From positions 1-64,000 of the forward strand of contig JAAEAF010000263.1 of NCBI GenBank assembly GCA_011037195.1: 64,000 nucleotides of DNA. Reading direction: 5' to 3'. The notes below the pieces were generated by a model. The model was not told the DNA's origin and made no database searches. It saw only the letters and a list, made by a program, of their open reading frames with translations. The translations under genes and the position numbers were made by a program. Below are positions 1-11,439 of the stretch, piece by piece. The DNA comes from Triatoma infestans (lineage: Eukaryota; Arthropoda; Insecta; Hemiptera; Reduviidae). Within the stretch, counting starts at the first letter, position 1. The number at the start of each line of letters is the position of its first letter.

Positions 1-346
1 CTCAACACCAGCTGATGAATTGCATGCCTGCTTGAAACATTCAACTCTTTGGAGCACAGTAAAAAAAAAAAATCATTTAACAACAAATATGAGAGTTCAA
101 CTTCAAAACGATCCAACAGCTGCCATATTTTCAAGACAATTACTCGAACTCGGTAACCGCTCTGTTTTTACAAATCCAGAAACCGGAAAAATCACCTTCC
201 CATCTAATTTCTGCAATATTGTACATTCAAAAGAAGAATTCCAAAGCAGGTATTCCAAAGCATCGAAACAAATTAACAAAATCACGGCGCACGATTAAGC
301 CTAACAATCAGACTGAGCCACAGCGAAGCGTGCTCGGGTTAGCTAG
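1..346 (+). mobile_element. Helitron 3' end with remnant of the Pif1-like helicase
   Basis: An open frame from base 2 to 298 reads as the C-terminal helicase part of a Helitron Rep/helicase. It has the stretch TTNMRVQLQNDP, then an LxxGN motif and a segment ending FPSNFCNIVHSKEE, which is typical of animal Helitron helicases. The frame then jumps to unrelated residues and stops, so most of the usual C-terminal third is deleted. About 45 bases downstream the sequence GCGAAGCGTGCTCGGGTTAGCTAG fits a Helitron 3' terminus: a GC-rich imperfect hairpin followed by CTAG at 343-346, with T as the next host base. The 5' end lies outside the window. This is a non-functional copy. It lies downstream of gene A's exon 2, so it probably sits in that gene's second intron or 3' flank. 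Confidence 0.75.
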
Positions 347-1122
347 TGAATTTATATAAACCGATTTAAAAAAAAAATCATGACGTACCTGATGCAATAG
401 GACACTTTCTTCTTTTAAAATAGTATAATTGTAAAATTATTGACCATTAATATGAAATATTTATAATTATTTTCATAATAGAAGAATGAAAAAACCTTGC
501 ATTCTTTCATGATTGTTTTTCTGAAAATTTTCATGCATTTGCACGGAGAAATAATATTGCGAATTCAAAACATTTTAGATTTACTTTATTCAAATAAAAA
601 ACAAAAACTTCTATCTCTTAGGATAGTTGACCGGATGATAACTCTCTGTTAGTGTTTTTTGGAAGAGGAAGTATTGCGATCCGTGTCAAACTTTTGATAA
701 CGAATTTTCACCAGAAATGCAAATTCTGAGGTCCCCTGAGTCCAAGAAAGTGTTTTTTTCACAAAAAAGAAAAGAAGAAGAAAAATCACAGAAAGTTCAA
801 AATTGACATTCCCTTTAGATATTACCATGGGATCCGACAGGAAATTCAAGTACCATTTTGCTGAATGAATTTTTCAGTTTTTTGCGATTTTCTTTAAACT
901 TGAGATATCAACTATACATAGAGCTACAACTTTTGTACAAATCAGAAAATGTGAGACCCCAGTTTTGGCAGTTGAGAAGTTCTTCCTAAGTACTACTTTT
1001 TCTTACACTCAATGTTAACTTACAAAATCCTGAACATGATTGCAAAAATATTGGCGATTAGATAAAAGTATTAGATGAAACATTGAAAGAAAATTTTTTT
1101 GTTTTTCTTTAGTTTTACTTAC
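347..1122. other. Spacer downstream of gene A exon 2, with a dispersed-repeat fragment
   Basis: No gene is visible. Bases about 640-970 are a partial copy of the dispersed repeat described at 5135-6135, recognisable by the string GAGGTCCCCTGAGTCC near 730. The remainder is AT-rich sequence without a recognisable feature. If gene A has the usual three-exon structure, this is part of its second intron and exon 3 lies before base 1. Second introns in the other copies range from 561 to 3084 bp, so that is compatible. Confidence 0.5.
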
Positions 1123-1502
1123 ATCAGTTGGCAAACAATGTGGCGGTAAGCTAGCCGTCCTTGCAGCAAATTCTAGAGCTGCTATTTTCTGTGTTTCTTG
1201 GAATTGTTTCACCTCTTCCGCTAGTTGTTTTAATTCGAAATATTTGTTCAAGAATTCTTCAACATCTTTTCCACTTATGACTTCCTTATCATCTGTAAGG
1301 CCCTGTGAAATAATTTGTTTAAAATCACTCTTTTTACTTGTGATAGATATTACTAATTGATACTTTACAGGAAAATTGAAAGCATGTTACACTACATTTC
1401 TTTCAAGTTTTACCATCATGAAAGTTTTACTTAAATAAAGAAATGATCAATACACACCTGGGTCAAAACCAAGGCAGAAAACAAAATTAGTAAACTCTTC
1501 AT
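1123..1502 (-). CDS. Gene A: secreted helical cysteine protein, exons 1-2 (partial)
   Basis: This is the 5' part of a member of the nine-copy secreted family. Exon 1 (1458-1502, 45 bp) encodes a complete signal peptide, MKSLLILFSALVLTQ, and ends at a GT donor. Exon 2 (1123-1302, 180 bp, 60 codons) begins GLTDD after a CAG acceptor, contains the helical segment YFELKQLAEEVKQFQETQK, and ends in CLPTD before GTAAGT. Both introns are phase 0. Exon 3, with the other five conserved cysteines, is not found between here and base 1 and is expected outside the window, so I cannot tell whether the gene is intact. Exon 2 is three codons shorter than in B and C and is the most diverged of the A-F type. 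Its promoter keeps the GATA box but has no TATA box at the usual place. The function of the family is unknown; secretion is inferred from the signal peptide. Confidence 0.75.
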
Positions 1503-1514
1503 TGTATACGATAC

Positions 1515-1612
1515 TGCTGATCGTTCTCTGGAAACTTTGACAGAGATTTACTTCAGGTTGAATGGCTAACAAAATTAATATATAATAATAAATCTGTAAT
1601 CTTATCTTCTAC
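1515..1612 (-). promoter_or_regulatory. Gene A promoter with GATA box
   Basis: The invariant AGATAAGATT box is present, with its AGATAAGA core at 1600-1607, about 98 bp upstream of the ATG. Where genes B, C and F have TATAAAGTAGATCT, this copy reads CCTGAAGTAAATCTC, so the TATA box is lost. Confidence 0.55.
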
Positions 1613-1619
1613 TTATTGA

Positions 1620-4335
1620 GGAGTATATTAAATAAATTTAATTTGATGATATTGTTTGGCAAAATTTTTCCTTTATTACAATAATAATTAAAAATGGCAT
1701 TTGAAGTTTTAAGATCGGCTGACAAAAAAAAAGTTCAAGTATATTTTATCTCCATATTTTTTTTTTTTTAATTCCTTTTCATTAAAAGTAGATTGGAAAG
1801 AATCTCCAGAATGGTTATTTTTAATATTAAATAAGGATTGCAATATATTTTTATATCAATATACAAAATATAGCACTTGTGATTGCGCTGATTGCTGTTA
1901 GAAGCGCTAGTGTCGACTTCAGCTGAAACCCCGATTCTGGATGGCGAACGGCCCAAGAAATTTCCTAAATAATTATTTCTGTACCAAGGTGGTAGTTACA
2001 GCTTGGCGTGGGTGCCATTGGCAATGGGTGGCGCCACTGACTCCCGTAGAAAAATCAGAGAACGGTTTTCGGAACAAATCCAATCTTACAAAAAACATCA
2101 CAAAAACGACTCCAATTTTGCCATCCGCTAAAGTGTAAATAAACACAAACCCGATGACATCTTCACACTTCTCATTAATAACACTCTAACACCAAAGGAC
2201 GACACAGGACATACTTGAAACTCTAAATAAACAAATATAAGGGACAAAACTCAATGAGCGAACAAATAACATTCGGTAGTGAAGCTCCATTCAACACCAT
2301 CTCACAATATCCAACAACGCAATATATTTAATCCAAACACCTTAAAAAAAAAGTGCTTGTTAATGTCGGAGAGAATGTCATTGCGAGTGTCAGATAACTT
2401 AAGTGAATGTCGTATAACAGCGTGATTAAACAATGTTTTGCAATAGATTTATTTATACTATGCTACGATTATTCACTTCATTTTTATTATTAATTTTACC
2501 ATGGTAGTCAATACTGATGCAGTAATCGCTTATAAGTAAATATTGGTTCTACACTCAAAGAATAACAATTAAAAATAAGATAGTATAAATTATTTCCTAG
2601 TAATGTAAATTTACTTTAAAACGCAATTTAAGTTGCATATCTCCGCATAATTATGTTTACATTTTTTAAGGAACCATAAACCAATTCCTTTTAAAAAAGG
2701 AAACAACATGTGACCATAAAGAACCAGTTAGGACCATGTGTGTATATAAAGAACCAGTTAGGTCATAAAAAAACACTGTCTAAAACAGTATATAAACTGA
2801 TTTTGCTCAGTGCAAATTGTGTTAACACACTGTTTATTAAGAGATCCTGAAATCCGTTCGATGCCACAAAATGAAACAGCTTATCTTGGAAAAAATCTCT
2901 GATAAAGTACGAACAAAGTAACAATAGATATTATGCGGCTGGATAGCCTCAAATATATTTGTGCGCTATACTAGTTAGTACGCATAGATAAGCTTGCCTA
3001 TGACGTACCTATCACCTCTGTTCTCGAATAAGTTGTGCAGTTTCTCAGTTGGATTTTTGCTCCTTTACTTTCTTTGCCCCTCTCCACTTTGAAGCATATT
3101 TATTCCTTCGCTACATGCAGATGCAACTTCGAAGAAGAAAAGTGAAAAGGTGGAAGATAGAAAACTTCTAGCAGTATTTGCAATTGCACTTCATAATTGG
3201 TTTATGGTTCTTTAGAGATGCAAATCTCTACCAACAGATGCAGGCAATGCGCCTCTTCAGTAGTAAGAAAAACTTACAACACACTATAGCATTCCGGGCT
3301 AGCTCAATGCAAGTAGCATGAGTGTCACCGATTAGAATATTACACAGGTTCCAGACCAGCTCATTCTTTATTTCATTTTCCAGCTCATCTTAGCACAGGT
3401 TCATTTTTTATTTCATATTACTTTTCTAACTTCCATAAAATAACTAGTGTTTTTCATATGCACGTAATTAAATCGTAATTTAATTGTAATTTTGCACCTT
3501 TTTTTTTATGTTCGCTACATAATTTAGTTCAATTAATTCATTTTATTTTTTATGTAAGTTCTGATATAACACTCAGGATTTTTAGTATAATAAAAGGATT
3601 ACATAATTATTACAACAAAATAAAAAATTGTAATAATTTATAATCAGTGGCCACTTTATTTACTTTAACTAATTTATTGAGTTTATTTTTATATTTATTT
3701 ATTTCCCTTTAATGCAGTTCTTTTCTAATTTTCTTTAATATTTTTAGTTGATATTTTCTCTTTTCTTTCTTTTGTCATTTATTGCTAAAATAAATTTAAT
3801 TTTATTGGTCAGTCAGATAACTCTCTTCTTATTCATACATTACCTATCAATTTCTCATTCCTGTAACTAACTGGTGATTGCAGTATCCGTGCTGCCCCTT
3901 TCATCTCTCTACATTAGTGCATATCAAAATGTATTGTAAGAAATAGGAAAGGTCTATATGGACCACAATCCGCCGTCACACACCTGTAGTGGAAGAAGAA
4001 ATGCAAAAATAAATAGTTTTGAAAAGTATTTTAAATGAAATAATTTTGGCAAAAATAATGTATTTTAGAGTCAGGTACTGTAGTTTGAGGTCATTGCTGC
4101 TAGAGAGACAAAAGCTCAGGAATCCGTTAGGAAAATAACAATGCCACTTGGCGAACTGTTTTGTAAGAGAAAATCCCCCGTTAGAGAGGGCATTCCTTTA
4201 AGATAGTCTGCATTCTGCTTCAAAGCCAGAACACTTGCTTCAGGAATCGATCTCTTAAACTCATGCCAGTGGTAGAGATTTGCCTTTATTCTAGATCATT
4301 TTTAAGACAGTTTGTTGTACACACCGAAGCAGTAC
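1620..4335. other. AT-rich spacer without a recognised gene
   Basis: I see no coding region with family or codon support on either strand. The open frames present are under 70 codons and have no recognisable motif. A short direct repeat around TAAAGAACCAGTTAGG occurs twice at 2715-2765. Poly-T and poly-A tracts are common. Parts of 3880-4330 look like repeat debris, but I could not assign them. Confidence 0.4.
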
Positions 4336-4580
4336 ACTTGTTTTTCGTCCTCTTAGTGGCAGTTTCACAATATATTAATAAGTTTATAATATCTTGCAAA
4401 TAACTTGTAGTTATTATTTTAATAGAATATATTTATTGTTAGCAGTGGTGACTACTTTCTTATTTCTGATACTTCACTCTCTTAAATATATATACTTACA
4501 AGCCCTTTTACTAAAACGCTCACGCCACAGCCTACCAGCACACAAACACACAACACCACCAATCACATTTCACACCTCTA
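4336..4580 (+). repeat. Dispersed repeat, 4.4-kb type
   Basis: This segment contains TTAATAGAATATATTTATTG and continues to CTTACAAGCCCTTTTACTAA. It is repeated at about 38580-38800 on the minus strand and about 58510-58690 on the plus strand, with clear but imperfect identity. No coding capacity or termini were recognised. Confidence 0.6.
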
Positions 4581-5134
4581 AAACTATGTGAGCTAAATCG
4601 CTGTTTGAATTTTGGGCGCGTATTGATAGTAGGCGTTGATGTTGTTTTGGAGAAATCGCCAAACTCGAAACAAGAAAAATCATTTGCAAAAAGTCATAGT
4701 TTCTGGTTAACCGATTTTCTTAAAATCTCGGCATTATGGCAACCATTTAATTTTCGTTGACAGTATGTAGTCATTAGATGAAAATATGAAAAGGTATTCT
4801 GAGGTAATTTTGATGATATAGTGATAAATTCACCGGAAACACCGTCCTAAAATAAATTATATCAGAAATATCAGGTGTATAACACTCATATGACCTGCTC
4901 TTACTAACACTCATATGACTATCTCTTACACCAGAGTTACAATATAATTAACAAACTGTCTTTAAAATTGCGTTTTTACAAACGTCTAATTGCTGGCCAT
5001 TACAAAAAAAAAAAATGGGTGGTGGTTATACACATATATCTGAGAGGACATTATGGGCGTCCTCTGACTCAACCAAGGAAGCTTGTTTAAATGTAAACCT
5101 AAGAGAGGCGCCCAAAACCTCACAACAATGTTTT

Positions 5135-5262
5135 TTACTCTTTTACTCCTAGTAAGAGAAAGACTTGTAATCGTGTCAAATTTTCGATATCGAGTTTTCA
5201 CCAGAAATATATCCATTTTGAGGTCCCCTGAGTCCAAAAAAGCGGTTTCTAGCAAATGATCT

Positions 5263-5297
<35 letters not shown>

Positions 5298-6135
5298 ATG
5301 TGAACAGCATAGCTCAAAAACGATAAACCGTAGAAAGTTAAAAGTTGGTATTCCGTTTAGGTATCACCATGGGATCTGAGAGTACGTTATCTGTCAAAAT
5401 TCCTCTACGGAAGTACCACTTTACTAGTTTTTTTTTTTACTTTTTTGTGATTTTCTCAAAAATGGCTCCAACTATTTTCTTCAAACTTGAAATATCAACT
5501 ACATATACAACGAGCTATAATTTTCATTTGAACATTTCTCTGGGAAAATTCATTTAAGGGAAGTTATGGGAGAGAGGTGGAGCTAGGTTTTCGTCTAAAG
5601 TGCTATTTCAGTTTATTAGACAATTCTGTCATCTAAATTAGTATTGAATATGTTGTTGAAATTCCGAGATTGAAAAATCGGATAACCGGAAGTGCGTTTA
5701 CTTTATCACTTTACTAAATGATTTTTTCAATTTTTTCACGATTTTCTCAGATATGGCTCAGACGATTTTTTTGAGACTTGTTGTATAAACTAAGAAAACA
5801 AAGATCTGCAACTTTTATTTAAAACATATCATTGGAAAAATTCATCATGGACACTTTTAGGGGAGGGGTGTGGTTATGTTTTTTTCTAAAGAGCTATCAT
5901 AGTTGATTATACAACTGTATCATCCAAACATAGTTAATTAGAAATAAATAGATGCCAAAATTCCAAGTTTCATGAAAATTAGTAAAACCGGAAGTGCGCT
6001 TTTACTGAACAGTTGTTTCAGTTTTCGACGAATTTCATTAAATTTGTTACACAAACTATAAAATTTGTCAATTATAATTTTGAGAACTGGAGTAAGTGAA
6101 AGTTGTGTTAGTGTTTCATACCAGATTTTTTTTTT
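5135..6135 (+). repeat. Dispersed ~1-kb repeat with ~300-bp subunits, near-complete copy
   Basis: This is the best plus-oriented copy of the commonest repeat in the window. It begins AGTAAGAGAAAGACTTGTAA, passes through GAGGTCCCCTGAGTCC and a (TG)n tract at about 5268-5297, then the segment with ATCACCATGGGATC. It then runs through two to three diverged subunits of about 300 bp, each marked by CCGGAAGTGC and a GATTTTCTC..ATGGCTC segment (at about 5400, 5690 and 5990). It ends near GTAAGTGAAAGTTGTGTTAG. The copy at 16330-17295 is its reverse complement. No transposase or reverse transcriptase frame is visible, so it is either non-autonomous or satellite-like. Confidence 0.7.
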
Positions 6136-7260
6136 ATATAAAAAAAATGTTTCAAATGGATACTTATGTTATAGATAGATACTTTACGAAGTTTAAAGGA
6201 AACCGGTGGAGCTGTTTTTGAAAAATTGGAAAAAAAGCATCCCGTAAAGACGCATTTACAGTTAATGGTTTTAACCGAAACCTTGATATCAGATGGGTGC
6301 TGGTACTTATACGCAAATTACCAGATCCGAGTCTCCTGAGTTTTTCGGATTTTGAGATATTTTGTTCACATAATTTAGCATTCGCTAAAATTTTTTTTTC
6401 TTTCATATTCAGAGGACCACAAAACATGTATTTCCGGTGAAAACTCAATTTTGATAATTCTTCATGATCATAATATTTCCTCTCTTCTTGGGGAATAAGA
6501 GAAAGCAAGAAGAAATGTTTTACAAAAAGTAGAAATGGCCAGTGTATCAGAAATCCATTAACTGGTGGACTGACAGTGAGATTTCTGACTAAATATGTGC
6601 GATCCAAATTCCTCCTGGCACAATGCAAGGTCGCAGTGCATAGAAACCCCAAAAACAAAAGAAAATTGTAACTGCTAATATGTGACATTTGCAAGCTTTC
6701 AATTCACATTTATAATCAAATAATGTTGAGTGTAATGGGATCCAAATCATTAGTTACTCCTTACCTAGGGAGAATTCCAAATATATAGAACTAAAGAAGA
6801 AGAGTTTGAGGAGTTTTACCACAGCGATTGACACCGGTCAGCAAACATCATTGTACTTACTTTCTAATTCTCAGCCAGTGTGTCTCTCTCTCTTAACTCA
6901 TTCTCTCGCGGCCTTATTCTAATATCATCAACAGTGTAACGTCCTTGCAGTTATTATATAACATCGGTGTTCAGATCATCTACTTTATTTCTTACTTTCC
7001 TAAATTATTATCTCTAATTCTCTCCTTCAATCATCTACCATATTTAGAATATTGTGGTACAATTCTTTATTTCTAATTAAGAACAAAAAATATGGCAATC
7101 ATTTTCTTATAAATTCTGAACTCAAAAAGAAAAAAGGGGAGATAAATCTACTTGAACTAAATCATTATTAATCTTTTTTGTTTAAATTCTTCCAATCTTG
7201 ACTTCACATTCGTAAGTAAAATTATTCCAACACAAAAAATAAATTGATTTTCTATAAGAT
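6136..7260. other. Spacer upstream of gene B, repeat debris
   Basis: Bases about 6165-6500 contain more pieces of the dispersed repeat in the opposite sense (AAAACATGTATTTCCGGTG near 6420). The 176-codon open frame on the minus strand here translates that repeat and is not a gene. Bases 6860-7000 hold a TCTC-rich stretch also seen near 39060 and 52820. Nothing else was recognised. Confidence 0.45.
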
Positions 7261-7273
7261 TTCAATAAATAGA

Positions 7274-7352
7274 AGATAAGATTACGAATTACTATTTAAT
7301 GGTTTGTTAGCTACCTGATTTATAAAGTAGATCTCCACAGTATCCAGAGAAA
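7274..7352 (+). promoter_or_regulatory. Gene B promoter: GATA box and TATA box
   Basis: AGATAAGATT starts at 7274. TATAAA lies at 7321-7326 in the context TATAAAGTAGATCT, 40-43 bp upstream of the start codon. The likely transcription start is therefore around 7350. This is the clearest TATA-containing promoter of the cluster, shared with C and F. Confidence 0.65.
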
Positions 7353-7365
7353 AATCTACAGTATA

Positions 7366-10215
7366 ATGATGAAGAATTTCATAATTTTTCTTTCTGCCTT
7401 AGTTTTAGCCCAGGTATGTACTATTTCTTAATTCTGAATTTAAAGCAGTTTGTTTCTAGCAAAATTGAAAGAATTATTACAGGCTTTCATTATTTAAAAT
7501 ACTTTTACTGTTAAGTGTGTATCAATTAGTATTTACTTAACGTACTATACATATATAGTAAATTTGATCAAAGAAATTGTACAGGGCCTTAAACAAAAGG
7601 AACCTATTTTGAGTAATGATGCTGAAGAGTTGTTAGGACCATTGTTGAAAGAATATTTTGAATTAAAAAACCTGATTGAAGAAGTAAAACAATATCAAGA
7701 AACCCAGAAAATATCATCCCTAGTATTGGCTGAAAGGATTGCTAGAGTACCGGAGCATTGTTTACCAACTGATGTAAGTAAAAATTCCGAAGTTCATTAA
7801 AGAATTTATTTAATAGAGAACTTTGTGATTTATTATTATGCATGTATTTATTAGTGTGGATGTAATTACTAGAACGTATGTGAGTTTTTAATCTAGGTAA
7901 AGAATGAAAGCTTGGTGTGAGTGAGGTGTTGGGTGGCGGTTGCCGCACAGAAGTGGCAACTGTTGGCTTTTAATGATCTATCTTATGGCTATGGCATTCA
8001 GAGTTAATGCCAAAACAAAAAAAAATTCGTGATTAATATTTGTTAATATACTTTCTCTTACCTCTATAAATCTGCAATGATGACAGTATTGCTGTATTAA
8101 CTTTTCAACAGAAATAGATATTTGGAGACCCTCCCCTTAGAAAAAGTAAAAGTATGTAGTTTCTCATGCGCCAGGTTATGTCACACATTACAATAGCAGT
8201 TATATCAGAATTTTGTAACTTTAGTTTTATACTTTAAAATTTAACTTTATATTTCTCTGTTAATTTTGTTTTTGCCTCTGAAAACATATAGTAGTGTTCA
8301 AAGTTATTCATTAGTAAATTTGTTTGGTCTACGCTGTCATTTTATAAGTAAAGAATTTATCAGTCTGCGGTCTGTTAAAAAAAAAAATAACAAAAATTGA
8401 GAACCAATATTTTAGATTAAGCGTTCCCTAAACATTTCCTATAACAAAAATATTTTATTTATTAAATCTCAAATTTTTTACTGAACTTGTTGTTAGATGA
8501 CTTCGATGTTTTAGACGACAAATTCTTTAAATATCGAATACAATACTAGAAAGCTAAATTGTTAGATCCGGCTTAGCGTTGAATCTGTTCTTGTACTTTG
8601 ATTTGGTTGCAACAGTATATGAAAATTCGGCCTCTCATAAGTAATTATATAAAATAATAAATTGAAGGAAAATACAAATAGCTAGAATGTTAATAGATTA
8701 GCATTTTTAAAATTAACTTCTTTAAAATTTCCCCAGAATACCTCTAAAGTCAGAGTTCCTATGTTTCCGTTTTACATTGAAGCCACACAAGTAAATCAAG
8801 TATTATATTAATTTTCACAATTTTTTTCTCGGAATCATAGTCCTGCGTTTCAGTTTGGGATTTAGATAGGTGCCTGGCCGTTCTTGTTCTTTTCTTTTTT
8901 TGCTCTAGGTGAAGTGTTACAAATCAAACAAACGACATTATTCATGGGTCACTTCCCACCAAAACGAATAAAAAGCAAGATATCACATAAATTAACATTG
9001 TCTGCATATTAGGGGGGGGCGACAAAAATAATTGAAAAATAATATTTGTATTAAAAGAAAAACATTCAAAAGCAAGAATTTAATTCTTAGTACAAACAAA
9101 ATTGATCATAAAACGTAAGAATTTTGATAATTTTATAGATTTCATACTTTTTTTATTTAATTGATCAATTTTTTCTTTGAATATAATGTAAAATAGAATT
9201 GAAATTAGAAAGAAAATGTAATCACTGATTTTATTGGTTATCTAGACTCTCTGGGGAGTCATGAAGACCTTATAAGACCGTCATGAAGAGACATAAACAA
9301 GCGTCTGCTCACATGAATTAGACTTCGTGTTTTATACGAAAAGTAAAAAAAAAAGAAGAGAAACAGTTAAATTAAGGCAATAGCATCAAGGTCTGTAAAC
9401 TTGATCTTCTTTTCGGACATCACCGGCGGTCGATCTGATACGTAGTTACAGTCAAAAATCAATAAAATGGAAATACCACTTAAAGGAATTTTCTTTTCGA
9501 TTTTTTCTAGAAAAACTTTCTAGCAATTTTTAATTTCAGTTTGGGATAATTACTTGATAGAAGGAGGCCTGTTTATTTCTCTGCGAAACGTTAATATTAG
9601 AAGAAATGATTTTAGATGTTTTAAGGCGGAAACCAACGTTTAGAAAACGGTTTGATTCATTCTAATTTAAAACAAAAACAATTAAATGTGCTGAAAAAAG
9701 TTCCAACTGTGAAGGAAAATTCCATAAATGCAGTAAGAGAAAGGTTGTTTTACACAGAGATATTTTTACTTTTATTTTTTTGGAACCAAAGACTTGTTTA
9801 TTTTCTATATATGTTTCTGTATTATTTTCAGACGCCATTTATTGAAGCTTGGAATTCGGATGCTTGCAATAATTTAACACACTCCCTGGGAAAAGCTGTA
9901 AGTCTCGCACAACAAATAGGTAACTGGGCATTTCAAGCAGGTCTCAATTTATGGGCGAAATTTTCCGATATATTCCATTGTGGAAACGTTAATCCAGCTA
10001 CAGCATTTAAATGTATTACAAAGAATATTAACGAATTGAAGGAACTTTTCAAAAGTTACAAACCTGATGCATTGTCATATAAAGAAGAAATTGTTGCATT
10101 GGCTAAAGAATTGAAGGTGGAATTTAAACAGTGCCTCGGTGTACAGAAGAAAGCTCAAGCTATAGCCGAACAGGTAGTCGTTCAAGCACAGCTTTGTGAC
10201 AATACAAAATTGTAG
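7366..10215 (+). CDS. Gene B: secreted six-cysteine helical protein
   Basis: This is the only plus-strand copy and looks intact. Exon 1 (7366/7369-7413) encodes the signal peptide (M)MKNFIIFLSALVLAQ; two in-frame ATGs occur in a row at 7366 and 7369. Exon 2 (7585-7773, 63 codons) runs from GLKQKEPILS to the CLPTD end. Exon 3 (9832-10215) starts TPFIEAWNSDAC and ends LCDNTKL, then a TAG stop. The introns (171 and 2058 bp) are phase 0 with GT-AG ends. The full protein is about 205 residues and carries six mature cysteines: one in exon 2 and five in exon 3 at spacing x37, x10, x39, x20. The rest is predicted amphipathic helix rich in K, E, L and A. A polyadenylation signal AATAAA lies at 10336-10341. 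Intron 2 is homologous to that of gene C, which lies inverted about 10 kb away. Function unknown; three disulfides and extracellular location are inferred. Confidence 0.85.
7774..9831 (+). other. Intron 2 of gene B
   Basis: The intron is 2058 bp with GTAAGT donor and TTTTCAG acceptor. It carries no gene. The part around 8880-9560, including GATCTTCTTTTCGGACATCA near 9403, matches intron 2 of gene C in inverted orientation (about 20880-21400). The two copies therefore derive from one duplicated unit. Confidence 0.6.
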
Positions 10216-10369
10216 AGATTACAGTGTTGCCATTTTTAAAATAATTTTCTTGTAACTTTCTTGCCTTTTTTAATGACTTTTATATTTTCATAGTTTTTCC
10301 TTTAAATCTGTAAACCATGTAAATATGTGCATTATAATAAAAAAATATAAATTTTTTTTTTCATTTCAT

Positions 10370-11300
10370 TTTATTGTCTGTAACAGCCCAAAAACCACCC
10401 AAACCATTGAGTATTCCAATAAATAAATAACCTCTAATTCTCTATAATTATTAAAACAAAAAAATTGATATGAACACTCACACGACTTTCTCCAACCTAC
10501 TGTTAATATAATTACGCATACAATGACAACTTCTCTTTACGCCTCAGAATTTTAATCATTTTTCTGAACATTAAATTTAAGTACAGTGGCGCTCAAGTAC
10601 CTCCCACGCATGTAGAATTGTGATTATATTATACACTAGTAAATAGCACTGACGACATGGAGAAAATCAAATAATATATGAAATTTAACACGAATTCTGC
10701 AGGACTACATAAAATCAAATTTTTTCGGGAAAATGATACGAATAGAAGTGATAGGTTTCCGTCTGTGTTCTTAATATTTCAGCAAATCGATATAGGTATT
10801 TTTGAGAAAATTCCAAAACTATTCATAAACCAATTCTGTGAAATCGCGTTACCGGTTAGTTGATGTATTTTCAAAATTGGAACTGTACCAACGTATCTAA
10901 TGTATATAAGCGCTAGAACCGTGCATTGTACTGAACAGGCAAGCTTAACCCCATTTTTTCCCCTTAGAATCCCCCAAAAAACAGTTTTCCTGGCAAATTG
11001 TTTCAAATAAAAGTGATAGGGCTTTATGGATTTAAGATAGTGTACGAGGTTTAAACAGCTGTTTTCCAGACAATCGTGAAAAACTAAAAAAAAAAAAAAA
11101 AAAATTGCACTAAAGTTGCACTTTTGATTGATGGATTGTGCTCAAAACCTATCGGATCATATGTGATGCTAGTAATTAAAGGGAGTACCAAATTTGAGCT
11201 CCTGCGATTTCCTACAAACACTTTATAAATTTTTTCTGTACTCAGGAGATCTAAATCATGTATTTATTTAATTTTTCTTTAAAATAGTACTATAGACGGG
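10370..11300. repeat. 3' flank of gene B, homologous to the flanks of C and D
   Basis: Bases about 10780-11060 match, in reverse complement, the region 19530-19720 beyond the 3' end of gene C. They also match 26450-26660 beyond gene D. Shared features include an ACTGTACCAACG-like stretch and a GATAGG..TTTAAGATAGTGTACGAGGTTT-like segment. No gene is visible. The match shows that the duplicated unit extends about 1 kb past the stop codon. Confidence 0.5.
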
Positions 11301-11439
11301 TATAATACCTGTTTTCACCGCCCTTAACTTTTCTTCAAATTGGTAACGAAACGACAATTGGGGATACAACCACACACCAAGTGTATATTTGATTAACAAT
11401 GTTTATATATTTCCCCTCATAACCCCATCGTTCATTTAT

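Noticed and set aside
6164..6694. A 176-codon open frame on the minus strand with a hydrophobic N-terminus.
   Set aside because: It is largely a translation of dispersed-repeat sequence (the AAAACATGTATTTCCGGTG segment). It has no family resemblance, no splice partner and no promoter.
7366..10215. Assignment of the family to six-cysteine insect odorant-binding proteins.
   Set aside because: Odorant-binding proteins have a C2-x3-C3 pair and different spacing. Here no two cysteines are three residues apart and the shortest gap is ten residues.
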